A DNA stretch of 64,000 nucleotides from Haematobia irritans. Taxonomy: Eukaryota > Arthropoda > Insecta > Diptera > Muscidae. Positions within the stretch are counted from its first letter, which is position 1, and every line of letters begins with the position of its first letter. The notes beneath the pieces were generated by a model that had not been told where the DNA came from, made no database searches, and was given only the letters and a program-made list of their open reading frames with translations. Below, one piece after another: positions 23,955 to 35,375 of the stretch. The stretch is taken from assembly GCF_050003625.1 (NCBI RefSeq), contig NC_134400.1:57354066-57418065 (forward strand), given 5' to 3'. The position numbers were made by a program, and so were the translations under genes.

Positions 23955-25531
23955 AACAAGTATATACAGCAGTAAGTTCGGCCGGGCCGAATCTTAAATA
24001 CCCACCACCATGAACCAAATATTAGGGTTTCCTTTGAAATTTCAGGAGGGCTTGAGAACTTGAGGACACAACCCGAAGATAAATTTAAAGATTTCACCTA
24101 TGAGGACTATATCAGATTCTGGATTTATAAGAACCATTTTTGTTTGAGGTTTAGAGGAATCATTAACATCTCTTGTAAGTGTGCAAGAAAATTATAAAAT
24201 AACGTCTTGATTTGAAATCTTAAATCTGTAGAAGTAAAATCTGGAAATTTTACATTGAGTTTCAAGCAATTTTCATGATCAGTGCGCCTTCTACACCCTC
24301 AAGAAGTGAAGTCGGTCCATATGGAGGCATTACCAAGTGGACCGATAAAAATTTAATCCCATACACGTTTTTGTGAGCCTAAAATACCAGAATATTTACA
24401 ATTTCAGGCATATCAGATAAAAACTACGGTTTCTAGAAACCCAAGGGGTTAAATCGGGAGATGGTTCTTATGGGGGCTATACTAAAATATGGACCGATAC
24501 TCACCATTTTCGGCACACCTCTTTGTGACCCGAAAATACCTCTAGATTTCCAATTTCAGGCAAATAGGATAAAAACTTCGGATTCTAGAACCCCAAGAAG
24601 TAAAATTGGGAAATCGGTCTATATGGGGGTTATACCAAAATATGGACCGATACTCACCATTTTCGGCACACCTCTTTATGGTCCTAAAATACCTCTAGAT
24701 TTCCAATTTCAGACAAATTGGATAAAAACTACGGTTTCTATAAGCCCAAGACCCCAAATCGGGAGATCGGTCTATATGGGGGCTATACCAAAATATGGAC
24801 CGATACTCACAATTTTTGGCACACGTATTTGTGGTCCTACAATACCTCTAGATTTCCAATTTCAGGTAAATTGAATAAAAACTGCGGTTTCTATAAGCCC
24901 AAGAAGTAAAATCGGGAGATCGGTCTATATGGGGGCTATACCAAAATATGGACCGATACTCACAATTTTTGGCACACGTATTTGTGGTTCTACAATACCT
25001 ATAGATTTCCAATTTCAGGTAAATTGAATAAAAACTGCGGTTTCTATAAGCCCAAGAAGTAAAATCGGGAGATCGGTCTATATGGGGACTATACCAAAAC
25101 GTGGACCGATACTCACCATTTTTGGCACACCTCTTTATGGTCATAAAATACCTCCAGATTTCAAATTTCAGGCAAATACGATTTCTATAAGCCCAAGGCC
25201 CCAAATCGGGAGGTCGGTTTATATGGGGACTATATCAAAACCTGGACCGATATAGCCCATCTTCGAACTTGACCTGCCTGCAGACAAAATACGAGCTTGT
25301 GCAAAATTTCAGCACGATTGCTTCATTATTGAAGACTGTAGCGTGATTACAACAGACAGACAGACAGACAGACAGACAGACGGACAGACGGACGTCGTTA
25401 TATCGTCTTAGAATTTCTCCCTGATCAAGAATATATATACTTTATATAGTCGGAAATCGATATTTCGATGTGTTACAAACGGAATGACAAACTTATTATA
25501 CCCCCGTCACCATTCTATGGTGGTGGGTATA
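23955..25531 (+). mobile_element. Family C element (C1), complete outline
   Basis: It starts aacaagtatatacagcag with the hairpin ttcggccgggccgaa. A unique 350-bp part follows, then C-type 153-bp units (24459-25210; 'atcggtct' phase points at 24612, 24765, 24918 and 25071). 'cttgacctgcctgc' follows, then a GACA/GACG tract (25350-25393) and 'tgatcaagaatatata'. The closing hairpin is 'ccattctatggtggtggg'. C2 at 50525-51789 is a close relative with fewer units. Confidence 0.8.
25350..25393 (+). repeat. (GACA)n/(GACG)n microsatellite
   Basis: A run of ACAG/ACGG tetramers lies at the place where mini-me elements carry a GTCY tract (here read on the other strand). Shorter versions occur in every A, B, C and E copy. 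Confidence 0.85.
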
Positions 25532-25715
25532 AAAATGGTCATGTGGTAAAGGAATGTATTTTTGTTTTGCGGTATTGTAAACATGGAACACAATCTACAT
25601 TTATTGAAGGTAAACAATTGTAAAATGTGAATACAGTTTTCCATTGAAGCCTAGTTATATTAAATAACTAGCGTAACCCGGCCCGCTTCGCTGCGCCTTC
25701 CGAAGCGTATTTGTA
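25532..25715. other. Short spacer with a GC-rich patch
   Basis: Mostly AT-rich. At 25676-25710 there is a GC-rich patch (acccggcccgcttcgctgcg, then ccttccgaagcg) unlike its surroundings. I do not recognise it with certainty. Confidence 0.35.
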
Positions 25716-26517
25716 CACTGTTAGAAAAATATGTTTTTAATATGTTCCGATATAAACAAAATGTGTTTCGGGCACAATTTTTTAAACACAATATATTTAA
25801 GTGCAAACATGTAATGTTCCTAAACTAACACAAAATGTTTGGGATACATATGTTAATATGTTAGAATATATTATGTTTGGGGCATGAATGTTTCATAAAA
25901 ATAATATGTGTGAATGTAAACATATATAAATTTACAAATTTCGAGTAAACATATATATGTTGTGATACTTTATTCAAAGAGCGCCAGAGAGAGAGAGAGA
26001 GTTAGTATAGAGAAATAAATAGAGATGGAAACCGGGATGGTTGAATAAAAAGATATCAACATAACACAGCGATAGAATGAAATGAGAGCAATTTCTGTGA
26101 AACCGCTTGTATGTTGGTTCGGAAAACTGTTTCATGATAAGGCCATAAATTTTATATGCTTAAGTCTAATTACTATTTAATTTGAATATTAGAATGAGTA
26201 TTCAGAATAAAGAGAATATACATTCGGAACCAAGAGAATAGACATTTGAAAGAAAAAACAGCATATTTGTATTACAGAAAAAGATGCGAAGAACTCAAAA
26301 ATTTCGTGGTAGTGAAAATTATGTGAGGGAATGAGCACAATCTTCTTTGGGGAATTCTTCCAAACATATACTATTTTTGGACTCAAAATGCTTCCAAACA
26401 TATAATACGCTCAGATAAAACAAACATATTAATGTTTCTGCAGTATCCAATAATATATGTGTTTCCTGCAAAATATGTTTGGAACATATGTTAGAGAAGC
26501 GATTTTTTTTGAGGGTG
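25716..26517 (+). mobile_element. Family D element (D2), 0.8 kb, internally deleted
   Basis: It starts cactgttagaaaaatatg and ends tttgagggtg, with TA on both sides (25714-25715, 26518-26519). It matches D1 at both ends but lacks D1's middle part, including the TATA box and the tRNA-like sequences. A GA tract is present near 25985-26005. Confidence 0.75.
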
Positions 26518-26636
26518 TAGGAACATTTTGCGTTAACTTCGTCAATCATATCCTTCGTGCTGAAAACTAATTGGAAAAGATTTGAATTCTTTCAAACAAA
26601 TCGGACTACTTGCTTTTTCGTTTATAGGTACAAATA

Positions 26637-27197
26637 CACTGAAAAAATATTGTCGTGAGGCCAAATACGAATGCAAATTTTGCTTAGCATAAACGACGCA
26701 TTTCTCTAATATAAAGATTTTTTTTGTCCAAAAGTCGATAAACATTTCAATGAAGTCGTATTGTCCTTATAAATAAGTGATTTGACTTAAAAATGGGTAT
26801 CATAACATGAAAGAAAAATTTTTTGGGGTAAGGTTACTTGACTTTAAAAATTCAGAAAAATTCTTTAAAATTAATGAAATTGTCTTTAAATTTGTTGCCC
26901 TTTTGCATCTTGACTACAAAGCAAAAAATCGTTTAAAAATAGGACATGTTTTTCGACACTTTATTTTAAACACGTTTTTACTTGTAGAAAATATAGTTGT
27001 CGTTAATTCGTTTTTAAAGAACTTTGATAAGCTATGAAGAAAAATAGATGAAAAATCGAAAAATTAAAATTTGCTTCCTAGAAGCAAGTACACAAAACCC
27101 AAATTTAAAAGAGAATTGTGTCTTAAAAGTATCCTTACTTCTATTCTCCGCTTCTTTGGCTCGGACTAAATACCAACATTTTTAAAATAAAGATTTT
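26637..27197 (+). repeat. Left arm of a long inverted repeat
   Basis: It begins CACTGAAAAAATATTGTCG and matches, in reverse complement, 28372-28984 over about 560 bp with scattered differences and small indels. The frames 26807-27037 and others inside are not convincing genes. Confidence 0.75.
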
Positions 27198-28341
27198 TAC
27201 TTATAAACATGAGAATCAACGCTTCCAGTTAATTAATAAAATTGTTTTATTCGTCAACCTTTTCCAGCTATAAATAATCTTTGTATCACGACGACGCACA
27301 GTGGTTCCAAATCACAAATTTGTTTTAGCTGTCAATTTTGAATTTATTTCGATGATTTTTTCTTTGCTGTGTAGAACTTTTAAAGCCCTACAAAACAGTT
27401 TGCGTGAGTGTGCAATTATCTTTTACAGTTTGCAAGATATGGGCCCACAATTTATTTTCTTACAAAATTTTGGCAAAATGGGGTCAGTATTTTGATCCTA
27501 GAAGTTTCGTTTTTGAGTGGATTTGTAATTATTCTTAACTGCATCCCCTACAAAATTCTACGAATTCTAGGAGTAAAAAATGTATACCCATGTGAGTTAG
27601 ATTAAAAGTTGTAAAGTCCACAAATTAGAATTTCGAGAAATATTGAATTTTGACCATTTTTTTTTTTTTTTTTTGGAAAAATACACATACATTCTTTCTG
27701 TCGTAACATTTTTTTTTATAGATTTCTCCCAATCTTTTTTTTACTTATTTCTTATAGAACACCAAATAAGGATATGTTTTAAGCTTTTATCGGACATTTC
27801 GGTCAAGTAGTATATGAGTTCTTCTTCTCCCAAAATCGGCAATTTTTCAAAAAGAAAAAATTTTGTTTTCAAAAATTCTCATTTGGCAAAGTACCGATTG
27901 CTAAGCCGATCTGTTTTCCAAAAAGCCCTATGTGTTCACTAACTAACTATAAAAGGTTTTAACATCCTACCAGTAAACAGCTGAGAAATATGCAAATTAC
28001 AAAAAAAATAACTTTTTTTAACACATGTCCCCACTTTGGGGATCTTTGATACCAACTTTGGGAATGGTATATTCAGCAATATTTCTTAAAACAAATTTCC
28101 CTGCAAAAATCAGTAAAAATCATAATGATATCAGAATTAGTTCATTAGTTATTAAGGTTTCAAATCAAAACGTCGGAATTTTTGAAAAAAAAAATGTCTC
28201 GTGCCCCAAAAACTCAAAGTTTCGTATTTTTTGTTCTTTTCAATTGCATAGAAATAAAGCTCTCTCAAATGCCTTTCCAACTATATTTGGACCCGTGCCT
28301 AGTCAAATGCGCCAAAAAGTTGCACTAAATGTCACTAACTG
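27198..28341. other. Spacer between the inverted arms
   Basis: AT-rich with a poly-T run near 27658-27675. It contains the left CACAGTG-type inverted-repeat end at 27297. The open frames present (such as 28025-28507) resemble nothing I know and run into the right arm. Confidence 0.4.
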
Positions 28342-28984
28342 CACTGAAAAAAAGCATACTCGGTTCCAAAGATTTTGTCTTTACTTTAAAAAATTTGGTA
28401 TTGATTCCGAGCCAAAGAAGCGGAGAATACAAGTAAGGATACTTTTAAGACACAATTCTCTTTTAAATTTAGGTTTTGTGTACTTGCTTCTTGGAAGCAA
28501 ATTTTAATTTTTCGCTTTCTCAGCTTTTTTTCTTCATATGCTATCAAAGTCCTTTAAAAACGAGTTAACGGCAACTTTATTTTCCAAATTAGGACTCGAC
28601 TTCCAGTAGAAATTATGCCATGTTTGAAGTAAAAAACTTTAAAATAAAGTTTTGAAAAACATGTATATTTGAACGATTTTTTGCTTTGTAGTCAAGATAC
28701 AAAAAGACAACTAATTTAAAGACAATTTCATTAAATCTAAAGAATATTTCTGAACTATTAAAGACAAGTTGACCTTAGCCTATAAATTTTTTCTTTCATG
28801 TTAAGATACCCATTTTTAAGTCAAATCACTTAGTTATAAGGACAATACGACTTCAAGTTTATCGACTTTTGGACAAGGAAAATAACTTTATTTTATAGAA
28901 ATGCGTCTTCTATGCTAAGCAAAATTTGTATTCGTATTTTAAAGACATGAAATCTTTGACCTCACGACAATATTTTTTTCAGTG
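28342..28984 (-). mobile_element. 643-bp element with CACTGAAAAAA ends; right arm of the inverted repeat
   Basis: It begins CACTGAAAAAAAGC and ends TTTTTTTCAGTG, so it has its own short terminal inverted repeats. Most of it is the reverse complement of 26637-27197. It could be a complete small non-autonomous element with a truncated inverted copy on its left, or one arm of a foldback element. No clear target duplication is seen. Confidence 0.6.
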
Positions 28985-29009
28985 TGGGGTAAAATAATGC
29001 ATTTCTGCA

Positions 29010-29390
29010 AATGTACGTTTATATGGGGGCTATACCTACATCTAAACCGATATAAATTAAACTCGGCACACTTGACAACACTATCAAATATACTTCGTGT
29101 GCAAAATTTGAAGCAAATCAGAGAAAAAAATCTGGATTCTGGAGCTATATAAGTGCATATCGGGCGTAAGATTTATATGGGGGCTATATCTAAATCTGAA
29201 CCGATTTCAACCAAACTCGGCATGCATAGCTAGAATGGTAATCATGTTACCTGTGCAAAATTTCAAGTAAATCGGAGTAAAACTGTGGTCTCAGAGTGAA
29301 CATTTAGTTTCCGGTGACCTTGTAAGTGTATATCGGACAATATATATATATGGGAGCTATCTAACTCTGAACCGGAGTTGACAGCCAAAA
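29010..29390 (+). mobile_element. Family B array fragment
   Basis: Two and a half B-type units ('tatatgggggctatacctacatctaaaccgat', 'gatttatatgggggctatatctaaatctg', 'tatatgggagctatctaactctg') without either element end. Confidence 0.7.
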
Positions 29391-29664
29391 CAAATTTCAG
29401 ACCCCCGAGGTGACCAACTTTCAACGCCTACAGGTCAGCCCGTGGACCCACTAGGGATCCACGAATTTGCAAGCTTAGAGGAAAACACATCAGCTTTCAT
29501 ACAAAGAAAAATTATGTTGATATCTTTATCTGTTCAAAACTTGGAGAATTATTAAAAAAAGTGATTTGGAACCACTGTGCGTTGGCTTTCTAGAACAATG
29601 GGAGCCGTTGCAATACTAAGTTAATCATCTAAAGAACTTTGAAAGAGAAATTTAATATTAAAAA
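29391..29664. other. Region with a CACAGTG-type inverted end
   Basis: GTGATTTGGAACCACTGTG at 29561-29579 is a perfect inverted match to 27297-27315. Otherwise no feature is recognised. Confidence 0.4.
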
Positions 29665-30240
29665 ATTATATTATATACCAGCAAAAAATCTGGAAGTCCT
29701 TCTCAAGGACAACTTAAAGACCACTTCCAAAAATGTCCTCCCGAAGATGTTCTTTATTTTAAATGCACGGGAAGATCATTTGAGTCAATTTTTTACAACT
29801 CGCTTTTTTCATATTTTTAAGGGGAAATTTATTTTTTTTTTCGTTTCGAATAGTTTAAAAACAGATAAAGAATTAATAAAATGGTACAAATTATTTAAAT
29901 TTTGCCGAACAAAATGCTAAATCTATTGTAGAAAAGTTGCGAATTTTCAAATTTTTGATGTCAATTGATCCAGACAAACGTTACAATGCAAAAAAAATCA
30001 TAAAAAAGGTTACATTTATTTATTTGTCAAAATATCACAAAATTTTTTAATTCATCTAAATCACTGAATTCGCACCACACCTTAATTAGTGATACAAATA
30101 CAGTGCAACGGCTGTTGAAATAATGGACATGCATCCTATGACAAGCCCATGTTAAATTCATCGCTTCTGCGTCAATTTTGCACCACTTCCGATGCCATGA
30201 ATTCAAAATATCTGAAGGTCTCTTAGAGTATAAATAAAAT
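29665..30240 (-). mobile_element. Family X fragment, diverged
   Basis: The segment 'ccagcaaaaaatctgg...acttccaaaaatgtcctcc' and the later 'gcaccacaccttaa...gcaacggctgttgaaa' match, in reverse complement, parts of X1 (about 36640-37095) and X2 (about 54970-55415). It is clearly older and more diverged than those two. Neither terminus is present. Confidence 0.55.
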
Positions 30241-31108
30241 TGAGTGATTTAATATGATGTTTTTGTTGAAATGACAAAATTTAATGAGAAGTACCTTTCC
30301 ACTCCAAAAAAAAATTTTTGTACTTTTTAAAAATTTGAATATTCCATCCCTGGTAAGAAATGTGTTGCTCCATCCAATTCTAATAATGAAACACACGGTA
30401 ACCACAACGTACTCTTTTGTATGTTATTTTGTACCATTTTTTTGTCATCACCACCCACTCTATTGCGAATTCACACAAAAATGCTTGCTTCTTATCATGA
30501 ATCAACAGTTATTGTGGAGAGGGGGTGGTATCGCCACATTAATGCATACAACCTTTCCAAGCGATGTGTATGACCGAGTAGTTGGGGAAGGTCCATTGTC
30601 TCTGCGTTTGTTTATATTTTCCATTTGAATGCTCATAGATTGGCAGTGTCGCTCTGTAGCATCCTGGGATTTCATCTGTTTACAGGTGTTATCCAAGCAA
30701 CAATTGTGTTTGGCCACAGAACAGAGATTTATGGCTATTCTGCTTAGGCCTGAAGGGAAATTAAACATGGTTATTGGCAACATGCCAGACATGGTTGACA
30801 GCGTTCATAACGCTATGGAATGATAGCACATGGGATGGCCAAGAGTGAATTTGTTGAGTCCGATACAGAGAGATATGTAGGAATAAAGAGAAAATAGAAC
30901 TGTTTTATCGACATAGTTTTTGAGATTAACTACGCATGTGCTAAAAGGAGGACTCTCAATACAGTTACAGTGTCATTCAAAGGAAGGTATTGATATCACA
31001 CAATTATTAGTTAGCGTAGCATTTCCTACACTAAAAGAACAGATTTCTTTTTCTCAGGAATCGAATTCTCGCAACAATGTAAAAAATTAACATTGTTGCG
31101 AGTATTTT
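30241..31108. other. Low-repeat island
   Basis: This is the longest stretch between 5 and 63 kb in which I recognise none of the repeat families. GC is somewhat higher around 30520-30830. Small open frames on both strands (30284-30628, 30502-30792, 30629-30823) show no domain I know. It may be unique host DNA. Confidence 0.35.
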
Positions 31109-31246
31109 TATACCCTGCGCCACACTGTGGAAGAGGGTATTATAAGTTAATGCATATGTTTGCAACACCCAGAAGGAGACGAGATAGATACAGGGTGTCT
31201 TTGACAAAAATGCTTAGGGTGGGCTCCTGAGTCGATATAGCCATGT
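31109..31246 (-). mobile_element. Family B end fragment
   Basis: The hairpin tataccctgcgccacactgtgg...agggtatta and the start of the B leader, ending at 'gatatagccatgt'. No array follows. Confidence 0.7.
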
Positions 31247-31298
31247 TATACTTACCTTAACGTCGAAAACCTATGTTAGCACCTATATTACCTGTTTA

Positions 31299-31444
31299 TT
31301 ATACCCTTCACCACTACTGTGGTACAGGGTATAATAAGTTTGTGCATTTGTATATAACGCCAAGAAGGAAAAGTCTGAGACCCATCGTTTAGTATACCGA
31401 TCGTCTTAGAATTAAATTCTGAGTCGATTTAGCGATGTCCATCT

Positions 31445-31478
<34 letters not shown>

Positions 31479-32566
31479 CTGTCTGTTGATGTATGTTTGT
31501 GTGCAAAGTCCAGCTCGCAGTTTTAGTCCGATTGTCCTAAAATTTGGTATAGGATCCTCTTTCGGCTCAAAGACGATCCCTATTGATTTTGGAAAAAATC
31601 GGTTCAGATTTAGATATAGCTGCCATATATATTTTTCACCGATCTGGTCATAATTGGCGTGTATATAAACCGATCTCCCTCAAATTCCGTACATCCGAAT
31701 ATTTTATGAGTCTCAAAAAACTTGCAAAATATCAGCCAAATCGGTTCAGATTTAGATATAGCTCCCATATATAGCTTTCGCCCGATTTACACTCATTTGC
31801 CCACAGAGGCCAATTTTTTGCTCCGATTTAGTTGAAATTTTGCACAGGGAGTAGAATTAGCATTATAGCTATGCGTGTCAAATTTGGTTGAAATCGGTTC
31901 AGATTTAGATATAGCTCCCATATATAGCTTTCGCCCGATTTACACTCATTTGCCCACAGAGGCCAAGTTTTTGCTCCGATTTAGTTGAAATTTTGCACAG
32001 GGAGTAGAATTAGCATTACAGCTATGCGTGCCAAATTTGGTTGAAATCGGTTCAGATTTAGATATAGCTCCCATATAAAGCTTTCGCCCGATTTACACTC
32101 AAATGACCACAGGGGCCAAGTTTTTGCTCCGATTTAGTTGAAATTTTGCACAGGGAGTAGAATTAGCATTACAGCTATGCGTGCCAAATTTGGTTGAAAT
32201 CGGTTCAGATTTAGATATATCTCCCATATATAGCTTTCGCCCGATTTACACTCATACGACCGTAGAGGCCAATTTTTAACTCCGATTTAGTTGAAATTTT
32301 ACACAGGGAGTGGAATTAGCATTGTAGCTTTGCGTGCCAAATTTGGTTGACATCGGTTCAGATTTAGATTTAGCTCCCATATATATGTTTTTCTGATTTC
32401 GACCAACATTTTCCTTGTAAAATCGCCACTGCTTAGTCGAAAAGTGGTAAAAATTACTCTAATTTTCCTAAACTTCTAATACAGATATATCGAGCGATAA
32501 ATCATAAATAAACTTTTGCGAAGTTTTCTTAAAAAGTGCTTCAGATTTAAATGTTTCCCATATTTT
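31299..32566 (-). mobile_element. Family E element (B-related)
   Basis: A distinct hairpin (tatacccttcaccactactgtgg...agggtata), the leader 'cgtcttagaattaaattctg', a long TCTG tract (31441-31487), and B-type 153-bp units (phase points 31741, 31894, 32047 and 32200). It ends with 'aaatgtttcccatattttt'. A reversed relative lies at 51790-52729. Confidence 0.75.
31441..31487 (+). repeat. (TCTG)n microsatellite
   Basis: About eleven TCTG/CCGT tetramers occupy the GTCY position of the E element. Confidence 0.9.
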
Positions 32567-33526
32567 TATACCCTGCGCCACACTGTGGAACAGGGTATTA
32601 TAAGTTAGTGCATATGTTTGCAACACCCAGAAGGAGACGAGATAGACACATGGTGTCTTTGACAAAAATGCTTAGGGTGGGCTCCTGAGTCGATATAGCC
32701 ATGTCCGTCTGTCCGTCTGTCCGTGAACACATTTTTGTGACCAAGGGATTAGGTAGTAATTTAAGCCCAATCGACTTCGAATTTGGCACAAGTATGTGTT
32801 TTGGGTCAAAATAGAACCCTATTGATTTTGGAAGTAATCGGTTCAGATTTAGATATAGCTCCCATATATATCTTTCGCCCGATATGCACTTATACGGCCC
32901 TAGAAGCCTGAGTATTACCCCAATTTGGTTGAAATTTTGCACTAGGAGTTCAATTAGTAGTGTAGTCTAGTGTGCCAAATTTTATTGAAATCGGTTCAGA
33001 TTAACATATAGCTCCCATATATATCGTTCGCCCGATTTACACTCATATGACCACAGAGGCCAATTTTTTGCTCCGATTTAGTTGAAATTTTGCACAGGGA
33101 GTAGAATTAGCATTGCAGCTATGCATGCCAAATTTGGTTGAAATCGGTTCAGATTTAGATATATCTCCCATATATAGCTTTCGCCCGATTTACACTCATA
33201 TGACCACAGAGACCATTTTTTAACTCCGATTTAGTTGAAATTTTGCACAGGTTGTAGAATTAGCATTGTAGCTATGCGTGCCAAATTTGGTTGAAATCGG
33301 TTCAGATTTAGATATAGCTCCCATATATATGTTTTTCTGATTTCGACAAAAATGGTCAAAATACCAACATTCTCCTTGTAAAATCGCCACTGCTTAGTCG
33401 AAAAGTTGTAAAAATTACTCTAATTTTCCTAAACTTCTAATACATATATATCGAGCGATAAATCATAAATAAACTTTTGCGAAGTTTCCTTAAAATTGCT
33501 TCAGATTTAAATGTTTCCCATATTTT
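32567..33526 (-). mobile_element. Family B element, uninterrupted copy
   Basis: Hairpin tataccctgcgccacactgtgg, GTCY tract (32704-32724), B-type units (phase points near 32840, 32992, 33145 and 33297), and the end 'aaatgtttcccatattttttt', which runs straight into the next B' unit. This copy supplies the empty site for the A2 insertion at 7058. Confidence 0.8.
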
Positions 33527-34013
33527 TTTACTAACATTGTGTTCCACCCCAGTGCATTAGCCGACTTAAATTTTGAGTCTATAGATTTTGTAGAAGTCTA
33601 TCAAATTCTGTCCAGATCGCGTGATATTTAAATGTATGTCTTTAGGACAAACCTTTATATATAGCCCCCCAATACATTTGACGGATGTGATATGGTATCG
33701 AAAATTTAGATCTACGGAGTGGTACAGGGTATAATATAGTCGGCCCCGCCCGACTTTAGACTTTCCTTACTTGTTTTTTACTAACATTGTTTCATCCCAG
33801 GGCGTTAGCCGATTTAAATTTTAATTCTAGAGTTTTTGTAAAAGTACAAAAAATTGTGTCCCTTAAAAGTATTTGCATCTGGAAATGCAAACCTTTTATA
33901 GCTCCTAGCAAATTTAAAGTAGTTGAGATGGTAATACAAATGTTTGTCTACATAGTGGTGAAGGGTATAATATAGTCGGCTCCGCCCGACTTTAGGCTTT
34001 CCTTACATGTTTT
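33527..34013 (-). mobile_element. Two B' elements head to tail
   Basis: Units at 33527-33776 and 33777-34013 each run from 'actaacattg' to 'ttacttgttt' (the second reads ttacatgttt). The units differ by about a quarter of their bases, so they are separate insertions and not a fresh duplication. Confidence 0.7.
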
Positions 34014-34145
34014 TTACTAACATTGTGTTCCACGCTAGTGCATTAGCCGACTTAAATTTTGAGTCTATAGATTTTGTAGAAGTCTATCAAATTCTATCCA
34101 GATCGAGTGATATTTAAATGTATGTATTTGGGACAAACCTTTGTA

Positions 34146-35078
34146 ACGGGTGATTTGTTAAGAGCTTGATAACTTTTTTTTTAAAAAAAACGCATAAAAT
34201 TTGCAAAATCTCATCGGTTCTTTATTTGAAACGTTAGATTGGTCCATGACATTTACTTTTTGAAGATAATTTCATTTAAATGTTGACCGCGGCTGCGTCT
34301 TAGGTGGTCCATTCGGAAAGTCCAATTTTGGGCAACTTTTTCGAGCATTTCGGCCGGAATAGCCCGAATTTCTTCGGAAATGTTGTCTTCCAAAGCTGGA
34401 ATAGTTGCTGGCTTATTTCTGTAGACTTTAGACTTGACGTAGCCCCACAAAAATAGTCTAAAGGCGTCAAATCGCATGATCTTGGTGGCCAACTTACCGG
34501 TCCATTTCTTGAGATGAATTGTTCTCCGAAGTTTTCCCTCAAAATGGCCATAGAATCGCGAGCTGTGTGGCATGTAGCGCCATCTTGTTGAAAACACATG
34601 TCAACCAAGTTCAGTTCTTCCATGTTTGGCAACAAAAAGTTTGTTAGCATCGAACGATAGCGATCGCCATTCACCGTAACGTTGCGTCCAACAGCATCTT
34701 TGAAAAAATACGGTCCAATGATTCCACCAGCGTACAAACCACGCCAAACAGTGCATTTTTCGGGATGCATGGGCAGTTCCTGAACGGCTTCTGGTTGCTC
34801 TTCACTCCAAATGCGGCAATTTTGCTTATTTACGTAGCCATTCAACCAGAAATGAGCCTCATCGCTGAACAAAATTTGTCGATAAAAAAGCGGATTTTCT
34901 GCCAACTTTTCTAGGGCCCATTCACTGAAAATTCGACGTTGTGGCTCGTTAGTAAGTCTATTCATGATGAAATGTCAAAGCATACTGAGCATCTTTCTCT
35001 TTGACACCATGTCTGAAATCCCACGTGATCTGTCAAATACTAATGCATGAAAATCCTAACCTCAAAAGAATCACCCTT
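34146..35078 (-). mobile_element. Second 933-bp deletion-derivative transposon
   Basis: The ends are acgggtgatt...aatcaccctt with a TA on each side (34144-34145 and 35079-35080). The length and the internal deletion are the same as in the copy at 19855-20787. The left terminal repeat has one base changed. Host B' sequence continues on both sides as in the copy at 10241-10265. Confidence 0.9.
34253..34965 (-). pseudogene. Transposase lacking its DNA-binding domain, frameshifted
   Basis: Sister of the frame at 19968, with the same fusion of MNRLTNE to PQRRIF, so the same loss of the DNA-binding region. The catalytic motifs SDEAHFW and QQDGATCHT are present. One T is missing from the T-run that follows the third catalytic Asp codon (DLTPLDYF), near 34449. 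The frame then shifts and the remaining C-terminal part (RNKPATIPALED to RGQHLNEIIFKK) is read in another frame down to 34253. A few amino-acid changes relative to the other copy include WCG to WRG and MWF to MCF. It is not functional. Confidence 0.85.
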
Positions 35079-35375
35079 TATATAGCCCCAACATATTTGA
35101 CGAATGTGATATGGTATCGAAAATTTAGATCTAGGAAGTGGTGCAGGCATAAGCATAGGAAGGCCTCTGGGGAGGGGACTTAGACCCCCCCCCAGAAAAA
35201 CTTTAGCCCCCCCCCCCAGAATTTGAAAAACTATTTACGATTTTACATTTTTATAAAAATTAAACAAGTATATACTCGAACAACGCACAAAGTTCCACTA
35301 AAGACTTTCATGCACAATCGAATTACTTGGGTTGTGGTAGAAGTCTGATATAAAGCTGTGGTTGAACTTATGATT

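Larger units (their letters stand above)
34014..35147 (-). mobile_element. Third B' element, interrupted by a transposon
   Basis: It runs from 'actaacattgtgttccacg' to 'acaaaccttt', is broken by the 933-bp transposon (34146-35078), and resumes 'tatagccccaacatattt' up to 'gtggtgcagg', where family X begins. Its own end is missing. Confidence 0.75.

Noticed and set aside
28025..28507. 160-codon open frame as a gene
   Set aside because: It runs from the spacer into the right inverted arm, has no recognisable domain and no codon bias, and the arm is a repeat.
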